Of a stretch of 64,000 bases of DNA, positions 51,541 through 61,142 are shown piece by piece (the stretch's first letter is position 1; every line of letters starts with the position of its first letter). The notes beneath the pieces were generated by a model. It was not told the DNA's origin. It was given only the letters and a program-made list of their open reading frames with translations, and made no database searches. The DNA lies in NCBI RefSeq assembly GCF_014652235.1, contig NZ_BMYK01000010.1:122762-186761 (forward strand), in the 5' to 3' direction. A program made the position numbers and the translations under genes. The stretch is from Pseudorhodoferax aquiterrae (lineage in GTDB: Bacteria > Pseudomonadota > Gammaproteobacteria > Burkholderiales > Burkholderiaceae_C).

Positions 51541-54096
51541 TCAGCCTCGATGCACGCCGCGCAGCAGCCGCAAGCCGTTGAACACCACCAGCAAGCTGGC
51601 CCCCATGTCCGCGAAGACCGCCATCCACATCGTGGCGCTGCCGAACACGGCCAGCACGAAGAAGACCGCCTTGATGCCCAGTGCCAGCACGATGTTCTGC
51701 CAAAGCACCGCATAGGTCTTCTTCGACAAGCGGATGGTCTCGGGCACCTTGCGCAGGTCGTCGTTCATGATGAGCACGTCGGCCGCTTCCTTGGCCGTGT
51801 CCGTCCCGGCGGCGCCCATGGAGAACCCGACCTCGGCCGCGGCCAGCGACGGGCTGTCGTTGACACCGTCGCCGACCATGCCGACCTGCCTGCCCCCGCT
51901 GCGCAGTTCGGCCACGACGGTCTGCTTGTCCGCGGGCAGCAGGTTCGCGCGCACCTCCTCGATGCCCACCTGCTGGGCGATGGCCGCTGCGGTCGTCGCG
52001 TTGTCGCCGGTCAGCATCACCGGCCGCACGCCCAGCGCCTTGAGTTCAGCGATGGCCTGCTTGCTGGACTCCTTGGTCGTGTCAGCCACTGCGAAGAGTG
52101 CCAGCGCCTGCTGGTCGTTGGCGAGCACGGACAGGGTGCGCCCCTGTGCCTCGTGCTGCTTCATCAGCGCTTCCAGCTCCGCCGAGCACTGGCCGCGCTC
52201 GTGCAGCCAACGGTGGTTGCCCAGGATGTAAAGACGCCCGTCGACGTTGCCTTGCACACCCTTGCCCAGCTCCGCACCGAAATCCTGCACCTGCGACGCC
52301 GCACCGTCGAGCCCGTCGGCCACCGCCTTGGAGACAGGATGGTCCGAGCGGCCGGCCAGGCTGCGCGCCACGCGCAGCACCTGCTCTTCAGGCACGTCGC
52401 GCACCAGCACTTCGGTTGCCACCAGCTTGGGCTTGCCCTGCGTGAGCGTGCCGGTCTTGTCCAGGCCCAACACCGACAGCTTGCGCGCCTGTTCCAGGTA
52501 GACCCCGCCCTTGATGAGGATGCCGCGGCGGGCCGCGGCCGCCAGGCCGCTGACCACAGTCACCGGCGTGGAGATGACCAGCGCACACGGGCAGGCGATG
52601 ACCAGCAGCACCAGTGCTTTGTAGATGGCCTCCAGCCACGGCCAGCCCGCCAGCAGCGGCATGCCGACCGCGATGGCCATCGCCAGCACGAACACGGCCG
52701 GCGTATAGACCGCCGCGAACCTGTCCACGATGCGCTGGGTCGGCGCGCGCTGGCCCTGAGCCTCTTCGACCGCGTGGATGATGCGGGCCAGCACCGTGTC
52801 GCTCGCGGGCTTGGTGACCTCGAACTCCAGCGCGCCGCTCTGGTTGATGGTGCCGGCGAAGACCTCGTCACCCGGGCCCTTGTCCACGGGAATGCTCTCG
52901 CCGGTGACCGGCGACTGGTCGACCGCCCCATGGCCTGCGGTGACCCGGCCGTCCAGCGCGAAGCGCTCACCCGGCTTGACGCGCGCCACGGCGCCAACCG
53001 CAATGTCTTTGGCATCCGTCAGCACCCAGCTGCCGTCGGCTTGTCGCACCTCCGACTGCGGCGGCGACAGCGCCAGCAGGCCGGCGATGGCATTGCGCGC
53101 CCGTTCGACCGAACGCGCCTCGATGAGTTCGGCCAGCGAGTACAGCGCCATGACCATGGCCGCCTCCGGCCACTGGCCGATCAGGAAGGCGCCGATGACG
53201 GCCACGCTCATCAGCGCGTTGATGTTGAGCTGCCCGCGCACCAACGCCGACAGGCCCTTCTTGAAGACGGCCAGGCCCGATAGCGCGATGGCGATGGCGG
53301 CCACACCCATGCCGGCCGCGCGCCAAGGGAGGGTATCGGGGAACGCCAGGTGGAACACCTCGGCGACCACCGCCACGCCGAGGGCCGCCAGCAGGCGCAC
53401 CAGCTCGGCGCGCTGCGTCTTGGCAATCTCCTCGGCCGCAGGTGCCGCGGAAATCCGCTCGGGCGTGAAGCCCAGCTTGCGGATGTCCGCGGTGACGGCA
53501 TCCCAGGCATCGGCCGGGGCCTCCACGGTCAGCGCGCGGGCCGGCAGGTCGAACCGCAGCCGCGCGACCTGGGGGAAGGCTTCCATGGCGCGGCGAATCT
53601 GCCCTTCCTCGACCGGGCAGTCCATCTCCGGGATGCGCAGCAGCAGGGCCCCGGGGGGCGCTGTGAGCGGTACGGAAGGCTCTGCGGTCGGTGACGTGAC
53701 CTGTGCAGCTTGTGGATTCGCCCCGGACGCCTGAGCCTTGCGACGTGGCGAAGGCACGAACGCGATGGGCACGCCGCAACTGCCGCTGCTGCAGCAGTCG
53801 TCGGCCTCGGCCTTGGGTGGCGGCTCTGTCGCGAAGCCGAGCCGGTTCACGGCAGCGATGGCGTCCTCCCAGACCTTGTCCACGGCGCGGAAGGCCACGG
53901 TCCGGCCTGCCAGGTCGATGTTCAGCGCCGCGACCCCATCCATGCCCTGCAGCGCTTCGCGGATGGGCTTTTCTTCGTGGGCGCAGCACATGCTGGGCAC
54001 GCGCAGGACGCGCTCGGGCGCCGGCGGCACCGCGGCGCTGCTGCAGCAGCCAGCATGCGCGTGCTTGGTGGGTTGGGTGACTTCTGAGCTGGACAT
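51541..54096 (-). CDS. zntA: Zn/Cd/Pb-exporting P1B-type ATPase
   Basis: 851 aa. The extended N-terminus carries CCSSAA, an HMA-like domain with an unusual MCCAHEE motif (about residue 37), a CCSSGSCG cluster (about 99), and a second HMA domain with MDCPVEEGQIRRAM (about 160). Core: IACPCALVIS (CPC), DKTGTLTQGKP (phosphorylated Asp), SDHPVSKA and GDGVNDSPSLA. CPC plus the C-terminal TM pattern fits the Zn/Cd/Pb (P1B-2) group. Driven by the divergent CadR-type operator. Several Cys clusters hint at Cd or Pb preference. Confidence 0.92.
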   Translation of the reverse strand: MSSSEVTQPTKHAHAGCCSSAAVPPAPERVLRVPSMCCAHEEKPIREALQGMDGVAALNIDLAGRTVAFRAVDKVWEDAIAAVNRLGFATEPPPKAEADDCCSSGSCGVPIAFVPSPRRKAQASGANPQAAQVTSPTAEPSVPLTAPPGALLLRIPEMDCPVEEGQIRRAMEAFPQVARLRFDLPARALTVEAPADAWDAVTADIRKLGFTPERISAAPAAEEIAKTQRAELVRLLAALGVAVVAEVFHLAFPDTLPWRAAGMGVAAIAIALSGLAVFKKGLSALVRGQLNINALMSVAVIGAFLIGQWPEAAMVMALYSLAELIEARSVERARNAIAGLLALSPPQSEVRQADGSWVLTDAKDIAVGAVARVKPGERFALDGRVTAGHGAVDQSPVTGESIPVDKGPGDEVFAGTINQSGALEFEVTKPASDTVLARIIHAVEEAQGQRAPTQRIVDRFAAVYTPAVFVLAMAIAVGMPLLAGWPWLEAIYKALVLLVIACPCALVISTPVTVVSGLAAAARRGILIKGGVYLEQARKLSVLGLDKTGTLTQGKPKLVATEVLVRDVPEEQVLRVARSLAGRSDHPVSKAVADGLDGAASQVQDFGAELGKGVQGNVDGRLYILGNHRWLHERGQCSAELEALMKQHEAQGRTLSVLANDQQALALFAVADTTKESSKQAIAELKALGVRPVMLTGDNATTAAAIAQQVGIEEVRANLLPADKQTVVAELRSGGRQVGMVGDGVNDSPSLAAAEVGFSMGAAGTDTAKEAADVLIMNDDLRKVPETIRLSKKTYAVLWQNIVLALGIKAVFFVLAVFGSATMWMAVFADMGASLLVVFNGLRLLRGVHRG

Positions 54097-54122
54097 GGCG
54101 TTCTCGTTCGACGACAGCCTGT

Positions 54123-54153
54123 ATTGAAATACCTGTACCCACTACAGAGTCAA
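54123..54153 (-). promoter_or_regulatory. CadR-type operator-promoter of the ATPase operon
   Basis: Reverse strand TTGACT (54153-54148), 19-bp spacer, TTCAAT (54128-54123). The spacer holds the perfect dyad CTGTA-GTGGG-TACAG (54147-54133). This matches CadR/PbrR-activated promoters. A degenerate second copy of the dyad (CTGTAGTGGCTCCAG) lies near 54200, in front of the regulator gene. Confidence 0.82.
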
Positions 54154-54240
54154 GCCCCTGTCGCCAACCGAGGTACTGCCTTGGGGAGCGGCTCAGAACC
54201 TGTAGTGGCTCCAGAATTTGAAACTTGCATGGAGCTGTTG

Positions 54241-54693
54241 ATGAAGATTGGTGAACTGTCCACCGCCGCCGCGACGCAGATCGAGACCATCCGCTACTAC
54301 GAGCGGGAGGGGCTGCTGCCGGCGCCGGCACGCACAGCCGGCAACTTCCGGACCTACGAGGCGGCGCACCTGGAGCGCCTGCAGTTCATCCGGCATTGCC
54401 GCGGCCTGGACATGTCCCTGGACGAGGTGCGGGTGCTGCTGAAGGTCAAGGACGACCCCCTGGCGGACTGCGGCGACGTCAACGCGCTGCTGGACGCGCA
54501 CATCGGGCACGTGAGCACGCGCATCAAGGAGCTGCGGTTGTTGGAACGCCAGCTCAAGGAGCTGCGCCAGCGCTGCTGCGACGAGCAGAGTTCGCAGCAG
54601 TGCGGCATCCTGGTGGGCCTGAGCGAGGCCGCCGTGGAGCCCGGCGCGCCGGCCCCCGAGGCGAGGCACCTGCGCTCGGTGCACGCGCACTAG
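54241..54693 (+). CDS. cadR: MerR-family Cd/Pb-responsive regulator (CadR/PbrR-like)
   Basis: 150 aa from MKIGELSTAAATQIET. Winged HTH (1-70), then the dimerisation coil; metal-binding Cys in DPLADCGDVN (about 77), RQRCCDEQ (about 112-113) and SQQCGIL (about 119), the CadR/PbrR layout. The C-terminal tail ends ARHLRSVHAH. Activates the divergent ATPase promoter by untwisting the 19-bp spacer; may also autoregulate through the second dyad. Confidence 0.92.
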   Translation: MKIGELSTAAATQIETIRYYEREGLLPAPARTAGNFRTYEAAHLERLQFIRHCRGLDMSLDEVRVLLKVKDDPLADCGDVNALLDAHIGHVSTRIKELRLLERQLKELRQRCCDEQSSQQCGILVGLSEAAVEPGAPAPEARHLRSVHAH

Positions 54694-54714
54694 CCTGGCC
54701 GGGCGTGGACGGCT

Positions 54715-55326
54715 TCAGGCGCCGTCCAGCAACTGCCGGATGTCGGCGTGCAGGTCCTTTGCTCCGCTGCCGTAACGGCTGTACAGGCGGATGCGGCCCT
54801 GCGGATCGAAGAGGTAGGTGCCCGCCGAATGGTCCATGGTGTAGGCCGTCTTGGAGTCACCGACCTTCTTGAAGTAAATCTTGAAGTCCGATGCCAAGGA
54901 CTTGAGCTCCTCCTCCGTCGGGCGCAGGGCGAGGAAGGCCGGGTCGAACGCCTCGGTGTACGCCTTGAGGACGGCGGCCGTGTCGCGCTCGGGGTCGACC
55001 GTCACCAGCAGCACCTGCAGCCGCCCACCGTCCGCGCCGAGCATCGCCTTGACCTGGGACATCTCGGCCAGGGTGGTGGGGCACACGTCCGGGCACTGCG
55101 TGAAGCCGAAGAACACGGCGACGGCCTTGCCCTGGAAGTCCTTGAGCGTTCGGCGCTGGCCGTTGTGGTCGGTGAGCGTGAAGCCTTGCGCGTACTCGGC
55201 GCCGGTGATGTCGGTGCTGGCGAAGTTGGCCTGCGGTTTCTTCGAGCAGCCCGCTGCCAGCAGCATCGCCAGTGGCACGCCGAGCACGAGGGTCCGCCGC
55301 GTGGCGGTGGCCGAGGCGATGGGCAT
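54715..55326 (-). CDS. SCO1/SenC family copper chaperone
   Basis: 203 aa; start MPIASATATRRTLVLG follows AAGGAGCGGCAG. Lipoprotein signal with LLAAGCSKK. The thioredoxin-like domain has the copper-binding CxxxC in FTQCPDVCPTT (about residue 82) and the conserved His in YTMDHSAGTY. Delivers copper to the CuA site of cytochrome oxidase, or acts in redox/metal defence. Follows the DsbA-like gene with 10 bp between, in the same operon. Confidence 0.9.
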   Translation of the reverse strand: MPIASATATRRTLVLGVPLAMLLAAGCSKKPQANFASTDITGAEYAQGFTLTDHNGQRRTLKDFQGKAVAVFFGFTQCPDVCPTTLAEMSQVKAMLGADGGRLQVLLVTVDPERDTAAVLKAYTEAFDPAFLALRPTEEELKSLASDFKIYFKKVGDSKTAYTMDHSAGTYLFDPQGRIRLYSRYGSGAKDLHADIRQLLDGA

Positions 55327-55336
55327 CTGCCGCTCC

Positions 55337-55996
55337 TTACTGCGCATATGCACGCTGGACCTCGCTTTGGACCAGGGCCTGCAGCTGCTCGTAGCCGAAG
55401 CGCTCGAGCGGTTTGCCGTTGACGAAGAAGCCCGGGGTGCGCGTCACGTTGAGCGTCTTCGCATCGGCCATGTCGGTCGCGATGACGGCCTGGACTTTCT
55501 CGGTCTTCACCGCGGCGCGGGCTCGTTCAATGTCCAGGCCCGAGTTGGCCAGGTAGCCCCAGAGCAGCTCCGGGTTCGGTGCGGCATGCGATGCCCAGGT
55601 GTCCTGCGTGCTCAGCACGACTTCGGCTACGGGAATGAACAGCTTCTGGGCGTGAGCCGCAACCAGAATCTTGGCGGCCAGGTCGGCGCCGTCATGGAAC
55701 GGCACGAAGCGCACGACCAGCTGCACGCGCCCCTGGCTCTGGTCCACGATCTGCTTGACCGCAGGGTAGAACGCGCGGCAAGTCTCGCAGGCTGGGTCGA
55801 AGAACTCGGTGATGCGGACCTTGGCATCCGGTGCGCCGTAGGTTGGTGAATGGGTGCGGTTGAACACGTCCTCGTTCTGGCTGGCCAACTCTTGCTGTGC
55901 ATCGGCCTGGCTGCGCTTGTAGCCGATGGTGCCGAGTGCGAAGGCTGCGAGGGCGAGCACGCCCACGAGGAGCAGCACGGTTTGTTTGCGGGTCAC
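55337..55996 (-). CDS. DsbA-family thiol-disulfide protein
   Basis: 219 aa from a GTG overlapping the dsbB-like stop (GTGA). N-terminal TM anchor (VTRKQTVLLLVGVLALAAF), then a thioredoxin fold with active site FFDPACETCRAFYP (CETC) and cis-Pro in TRTPGFFVNG. Periplasmic oxidase or isomerase paired with the membrane DsbB-like protein next to it. Confidence 0.9.
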   Translation of the reverse strand: MTRKQTVLLLVGVLALAAFALGTIGYKRSQADAQQELASQNEDVFNRTHSPTYGAPDAKVRITEFFDPACETCRAFYPAVKQIVDQSQGRVQLVVRFVPFHDGADLAAKILVAAHAQKLFIPVAEVVLSTQDTWASHAAPNPELLWGYLANSGLDIERARAAVKTEKVQAVIATDMADAKTLNVTRTPGFFVNGKPLERFGYEQLQALVQSEVQRAYAQ

Positions 55997-56469
55997 TGTT
56001 GAAACTTTCGGTGTGCTGCCACGAGGAGCAGCAAGATGAGAGAGAAGGCGGTGAGGGATAGCAGCGGTATCGTGATGAAGCCGGCAATCTCCAGCTTCAC
56101 GTCGGCGCACGAGGCGCCCTTGCCACAGGGCTGCAGGTCCTTGGGGATGACGCCCTTGTAGAGCAGCCAGTGGTAGCCGGCGAGCAGCCAGCCGGCCGCG
56201 GCTAGCGGCAGCGCATAGCGCAGGCAAGACCTGTCCTGCCCGTAGGCGCCAATGCCCAGGATGAGAACCAGGGGGAACATGGCGATGCGCTGGTACCAGC
56301 ACAGCACGCAGGGCTCCAGGTCCATCACTTCGCTGAAGAACATCGCGCCCAGGAACGATGCCAGGGCCACCGTCCAGGCGAGCATGAGCGCGGTCCAGGC
56401 GATGTTGGAGACCGCGGCCGGCAGAGGGCTCGATGGCGTGGCACGCCGAAGCCGGGCTTTTGCCCTCAT
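55993..56469 (-). CDS. DsbB/BdbC-type disulfide bond formation protein
   Basis: 158 aa, four TM helices. First periplasmic Cys pair in EPCVLCWYQRIAMFP (about 53-56), second in LQPCGKGASCADVK (about 113-119). It re-oxidises the DsbA-like partner with quinone. First gene of the leftward dsbB-dsbA-sco operon. Confidence 0.92.
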   Translation of the reverse strand: MRAKARLRRATPSSPLPAAVSNIAWTALMLAWTVALASFLGAMFFSEVMDLEPCVLCWYQRIAMFPLVLILGIGAYGQDRSCLRYALPLAAAGWLLAGYHWLLYKGVIPKDLQPCGKGASCADVKLEIAGFITIPLLSLTAFSLILLLLVAAHRKFQQ

Positions 56470-56630
56470 GGTCCCGGCCTCGCCGGACCACGGGCCATGG
56501 TGCAGCGAGATGCCGCGCGAATGACAGTCATGGAAACCTCGTCGTTGGGTTGAGCAAGCTGCAGCTTGCGGACAGGCGACGAGGCACCGCCGCTCACCTG
56601 CCGGTGGCGCAATCGGGCCTCGTCAGCGGT

Positions 56631-56984
56631 TCAGGCGACGAGAGGCAGCGGAGGCCTTAGCAGCTGCTCGACCGGCGGTTCCGGCACGAACGGGCTCACG
56701 CGGGGGCGCGGACGTACCGAGTCCCAGTTGGCGACGTGGGTGGCCGAGCCGACGAGTCCAGTACCAATGCCAGTGCACCCCTTGCAGTCCGGGTGCTGGC
56801 CATCGCCGCTGTGCGACGGGGTGCTGCTGCAACCCGAGGACTTCAGCTCGGACGCTGCCTTGGAATGGTCGTGGTGACCGAAGTGCAGCCCGTCGCTCTC
56901 GTGCTGGCACAGGCTCGCCGCGGCTGCCCAACTCCACTGGAGCGGCAGCAGGCACATCATGATGATGAGAACGAGGCGGCGCAC
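56631..56984 (-). CDS. czcI: CzcI-like cation-efflux accessory protein
   Basis: 117 aa. Signal peptide MRRLVLIIMMCLLPLQWSW to AAA, then SLCQHESDGLHFGHHDHSK and HPDCKGCTGIG: the His/Cys-rich CzcI pattern. CzcI is a periplasmic protein linked to czc induction. No czcCBA genes lie beside it in this window, so it is an orphan of a metal block. Confidence 0.8.
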   Translation of the reverse strand: MRRLVLIIMMCLLPLQWSWAAAASLCQHESDGLHFGHHDHSKAASELKSSGCSSTPSHSGDGQHPDCKGCTGIGTGLVGSATHVANWDSVRPRPRVSPFVPEPPVEQLLRPPLPLVA

Positions 56985-57429
56985 TGGCCGCAGTCTAGCA
57001 AGCGGTCACAGCGGCTCTGACAACGCTGTGGAGTTGATGAGGCATCACAACATACGTGCCGGAGTCGACATCGACAATGCAGGGGAAGCGGAACTGCAAT
57101 CAGCGAACTCGTTGTCGTTGCGAAGCTGGATCAGCGGGCGTCCGGTATCTTGCACAGACCCGACGCTGGTAGAGATGCGCGTTTCCGACTGCAACGGGCG
57201 CAGAGCGCCAATCGATCCGTGCAAAGAGCAGTCGCTAGTCAGGGGTAGGTAGATAGTCGGCGCTCACCGACCCGTGTCGGCAGGACAGCGGACCGACACT
57301 CACGTCGATCGTGATTGGCGGGTTTCGCGCGCGGCGGTCACTCAAAGATGAAAGTTCAAGGTCAGCAGCCAGTCTGATGCTGTCGTTCGTCGGCGTAAGC
57401 CGAACATCAGCACCTGGCCGGCTGTTGCC
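56985..57429. other. Gene-free stretch
   Basis: Nothing recognised on either strand. Only short, poorly coding ORFs are present. Confidence 0.5.
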
Positions 57430-57888
57430 TCACGGCGTCTCAGCGTAGCGAACGCCTGAGGTTGCCGTGACCGCTTTGGCATCAAACATTGACCAAGCTG
57501 AGCCCCATTGAAAGCTAACTCGCCCCTCAGAAAAGCTGCGACAGAACTGCTGGGAAAAAACTGCTCGCACAAACTCAACCTCCGCTTCGATTGCTGCTCT
57601 TGTCGGCCAACCGTTCTCAAGCTCCGTGCCCGGTATCGAGACGCCGACCGAAATCTCCCGGAGTTTGTCGTCGTGAAATCCCAGTGCAAACCTGCAAGGC
57701 TGACCTCCCAGGCCTGCGTTCTGGAACACCTCCCACGAGTAGCCATTGCCATGGTAGATGCTCGTGCGGTGAAGGCTGGCGAGGACTGAGGAAACCGTCT
57801 TTCGAAGGACGCCTGGTGCGAGAACAAGCGATAGACCGTCGAGCGTTGCAGTGCCGTCGTCTGCTTTGAAGCGGAGTTCAGGTTTCAT
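57430..57888 (-). CDS. Hypothetical protein (152 aa)
   Basis: MKPELRFKADDGTATLDGLS begins a soluble alpha/beta protein with CRFALGFHDDKLREISVGV and VEFVRAVFSQQF; the composition is protein-like throughout. It resembles small accessory or immunity-type proteins but no family is recognised. Isolated gene in sparse accessory DNA. Confidence 0.6.
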   Translation of the reverse strand: MKPELRFKADDGTATLDGLSLVLAPGVLRKTVSSVLASLHRTSIYHGNGYSWEVFQNAGLGGQPCRFALGFHDDKLREISVGVSIPGTELENGWPTRAAIEAEVEFVRAVFSQQFCRSFSEGRVSFQWGSAWSMFDAKAVTATSGVRYAETP

Positions 57889-58752
57889 TCAAGTGTGGCG
57901 AGAGCGATATTGGTGTTACTGCGGATGACTGCTTCTGGCCGAGTGTCGCTGCGGAATATGAGATGGCGCCCATATTGATAAAAATCCATCTGTAAAGAAC
58001 TCAGATATACCGAGTGTCCGCTCGTGGCCGATGATAACCGCCGCGCGCCCAAACCTTAGGTACGCTGGTCTTCAAAGTCGAAAATTAAAGCGCGGGCGGT
58101 GGCACCGAACCTCCCCTGAACAGTCATACTTCCCGAACATTCACAGCCTGGCAAGCGTCGGCATCGGTGCAAATCGGAGGCCCGCCGGCGCTGAACTTCG
58201 ACAACCGCTGCTACTGTATGGGTGAGCAGCACGGTGCGGGCAAGTATCCCGAGGGCGTGGTCGGACAAAGTTGACAGGCTTCAGCAGCTTCGCGGCACTG
58301 GAGGTGCTGGTCTGCCGCCAACGGTCGAGCGATCCGCGCTGGCCGTACACGCACCGCGCTGGGAGTTTGAGTTGAGAAGACCGCGGTGAGAGTGAGATGG
58401 AGTGCCGGAACCGGGACGGGGCTGTGCAACCAGGCAGCGAACGTAGCTCCCACAATGAACCAGGCACTGCCTCGGCGCTGCGGCGGACGATTGGACGGCT
58501 CCCGCCCCGTAGTGGAACGGTTGCACGCGCGCCCGGTAGCTTGAAAGCGCTGCAAAGAGCGCCCACGCCACAGTCCCATCATATTCATCGTCATCTCTCC
58601 ACGCGCTGGAACACTCCTTCGCATGAAAAGAATTAGAAAGGGAACGACGCTCGAGGCATAGCTGTGCCAGCCAGCATAGTGCGCAGTGAGCAAGCACGGT
58701 GCTTATCGAGCAAGCAGGCCTAGGTCTTAACACGCTGAACGAGGCTTGGGCG
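57889..58752. other. Gene-poor stretch
   Basis: No convincing gene. A reverse frame beginning MTMNMMGLWRGRSLQR (about 58591) with a GGAGAG site looks partly plausible but is Arg/Pro-rich and without family resemblance. Base composition is mixed, suggesting decayed DNA. Confidence 0.4.
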
Positions 58753-59811
58753 CTAGCTTTCTTCCTTCTCCCAGGAGCGGGACCATCCTTCGATCACTGG
58801 CTGGCTGGAGAGGTCCGGATACTTGTCCAACATGGCGCGCGCAAAGCTCGACTTTCCTGGGTATAGGGCGGGATTCGCGCGCCAGCTAAGCCACCACTCC
58901 TTGACTTCACGCTTGGCCTCTTGCTTGGGGTCCTTCGCAAGCTTCGCCTTTGCTCCAGCCAACGCGAACTCTTTGCGAAGCGGAACGACTAGGGCTTCTC
59001 GCTCTGAAGCTTCACTTAAACCTAAGTGAATGAGCGCCGAGGCTAGGTGCTCGCACTCCCGTGCGTAGCCCAGAGCTTGAGTCGCACGAATGGCGGAATC
59101 AAGACCGTCTCCAGCGTCTTCGTACATCAACGACAAAACAGCCGAGTCAATCTCGCTCAAGCAGATGACGCACCAAAGCTTATGGAAGATCTTAATGCCA
59201 ACCTCATAATCCTTGCGACTCTCCTCTTCCTTGTTTGGCTGGCACTTGGAACCCAACAGCTGGTAGCCGATGGAGAGAACCTCGAATGGGTCTAGATGCT
59301 CAAGGTCTGGAGAAACGCTGCCGCCCAGCGGGTCTTGAAATTCAAACTTCCCCGCTGCGATGTCCCGTCGCATGTCGTCGACGATTCTCTTCCAATCACC
59401 TAGGGCCTTTTGCCACTCCTGCTCTGTGATTTTATTCCCGCCCAAATATTCGTCTGCCGCTTCCTTGGCTAGATAAAGGAGTTGGCGGCTGGAGGAAGGA
59501 TTGCGGAGGGTGAGCGCTCCACCCTTTCTGTCCACGAACTTTGGCGCATCTCCTTGTAGCACGCTGCGGTACGGTGAGTAGAACGTGAACCAAGGGGGGT
59601 CACGAAGCCATGACTCCAGGTATCGGCGTCCACTTTCGAGCGCTTCCTTTCTCTTTGCATCCGCTTGCGGCTGCAAGCCATCTAGGCCGTTGAACGTTGA
59701 ACGCTGCCGCGGTACCGAATATTTGTCTTCATTCTCTTGAAGCGCGCGCGCGATTGCTTGCTCCTTCTCAGCTTGTGAAAACTGGAAATTCTTGTCGCGT
59801 GACTTGCGCAT
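58753..59811 (-). CDS. Hypothetical protein (352 aa), horizontally acquired
   Basis: Soluble, charged protein beginning MRKSRDKNFQFSQAEKEQAI. Helical middle; C-terminal segment VKEWWLSWRANPALYPGKSS and VIEGWSRSWEKEES with repeated Trp. Codon use is clearly more A/T-rich than the chromosomal genes, indicating transfer. No family recognised; isolated. Confidence 0.65.
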   Translation of the reverse strand: MRKSRDKNFQFSQAEKEQAIARALQENEDKYSVPRQRSTFNGLDGLQPQADAKRKEALESGRRYLESWLRDPPWFTFYSPYRSVLQGDAPKFVDRKGGALTLRNPSSSRQLLYLAKEAADEYLGGNKITEQEWQKALGDWKRIVDDMRRDIAAGKFEFQDPLGGSVSPDLEHLDPFEVLSIGYQLLGSKCQPNKEEESRKDYEVGIKIFHKLWCVICLSEIDSAVLSLMYEDAGDGLDSAIRATQALGYARECEHLASALIHLGLSEASEREALVVPLRKEFALAGAKAKLAKDPKQEAKREVKEWWLSWRANPALYPGKSSFARAMLDKYPDLSSQPVIEGWSRSWEKEES

Positions 59812-60315
59812 GTCAAAGTTTTTCGTTCATTTTTCGAAGTGGCTCGCATGGCACCTACCGAGAAGGTCGACCCTCGAGTCAATCGTGACGAGGGTCTGCT
59901 CTTGGCCGTTCGCCGTCGCCCGAGATAATCGGGTGGATCGAGCGTCGCGATGCATGGCCCCGGGTCAGCATTTCAACCCATCCAAGAGCCAGCCGGGGAA
60001 GAGGGCTCCACAAATTTGCGGGCGCAGCAGGCATGGCGCTGGCGGCGGCCTGCCGCGCCGCTGGAAGGTCGAGGAGGGGAAGGGGGACGACGACCTGGGC
60101 ACGTTGGTCTGTGGCGCCTCGCAGCTCTGAAGCCTGGCTTTAGTGGCGCCATCACGCTCGGGCGCAGAGGTTGGCGTTCGCGGGGTTGGAAGTCGAGCGA
60201 GGCGCCGCGGTGTGCATTCGATTCGAACTGACGATCTGAAGCGTTTCCCGTGCTTGGAAGTCTCTCCATCCAATCGCAATAAGATGGCGGTTCCAGCACT
60301 TCAAGACTCCGCTCT
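59812..60315. other. Intergenic region upstream of H-NS
   Basis: No supported gene. Contains the presumed promoter of the H-NS gene; no clear operator seen. Confidence 0.5.
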
Positions 60316-60684
60316 ATGGCCCGTTCCAAGAATGTTCAAAGCACCGAGCCGACCTTTGCACAGCTGCAGCAGCAGATCGAAGACCTGAAACTCAAAGCCG
60401 AAGCGGTCCGTCGGCAAGAGGTCACGGAGGTCGTGGAGCGGATCCGTCAAGCCATTGAGGTGTACGAGCTGACGCCGGAGCAACTGTTCGGTCGTGCGCC
60501 GAAGAAGCGAGCGGCGGCAGAAGGTACGGTGGTCAGCAAGCGCAAGCAAAAGAGTTCAGCAGCGAAAGCTGCGAAGTACCGCGATCCTGAATCCGGCCGA
60601 ACGTGGACTGGGAACGGCAAGCGACCGGGGTGGTTCGTCGCCGCGGTGGAGGCCGGCGTCGATCTGAAAACGCTTTCGGTCTGA
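60316..60684 (+). CDS. H-NS family nucleoid protein (122 aa)
   Basis: MARSKNVQSTEPTFAQLQQQ: N-terminal coiled coil (15-60), a basic Lys/Arg linker (KKRAAAEGTVVSKRKQKSS) and the C-terminal DNA-binding motif KYRDPESGRTWTGNGKRPGW. Longer and more basic than the H-NS at 49737; the two differ in the linker. Probable xenogeneic silencer carried on the island. Confidence 0.92.
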   Translation: MARSKNVQSTEPTFAQLQQQIEDLKLKAEAVRRQEVTEVVERIRQAIEVYELTPEQLFGRAPKKRAAAEGTVVSKRKQKSSAAKAAKYRDPESGRTWTGNGKRPGWFVAAVEAGVDLKTLSV

Positions 60685-61142
60685 AGCGCGGCGGGCAGGG
60701 CAGTCAGAAAGTCAAGCCCACGGCCATTGCGAAGACGCGCGCCGCTTTGCGTTTGTTCTGGCGTCGCGACGCCAGATGGCGATGAAATCCGAGCGGCCAT
60801 TTGATCCACCGCAAGCGATTTTGGAATGGCCGACTTCCTGAACCTTTTCATAGCAAAGACGGAGACCGTCGCTTGGGCAGGGACGCCGCGGTGACGCAAT
60901 GCAACGACGGAAATCCCTCCGAGCGAGCGCCGAGGCCCACCGAGCGGCTTGTCAAGTTAAGCGGGCGACGCTCCACACCGGCGCTGCCGATCCCGCCGTT
61001 CGGAACCGATGACAAAGCCTTCCCGGCGATGACAAAGACGTAAGCACTTCGACAGGCCTATCTCCACCTCGGTTCGTAGAGTCGGATGTGGGGCCACGTT
61101 GGCCCCGTGTGTCACCGACATCGTTGCCTATGGGAGATCATC
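60685..61142. other. Gene-free stretch before czcE-like gene
   Basis: No gene supported. Short GC-rich repeats only. Confidence 0.45.

Noticed and set aside
58211..58693. Reverse ORF of 160 aa in the 58-kb gap
   Set aside because: Arg/Pro/Ser-rich composition without domain or context; probably chance ORF.
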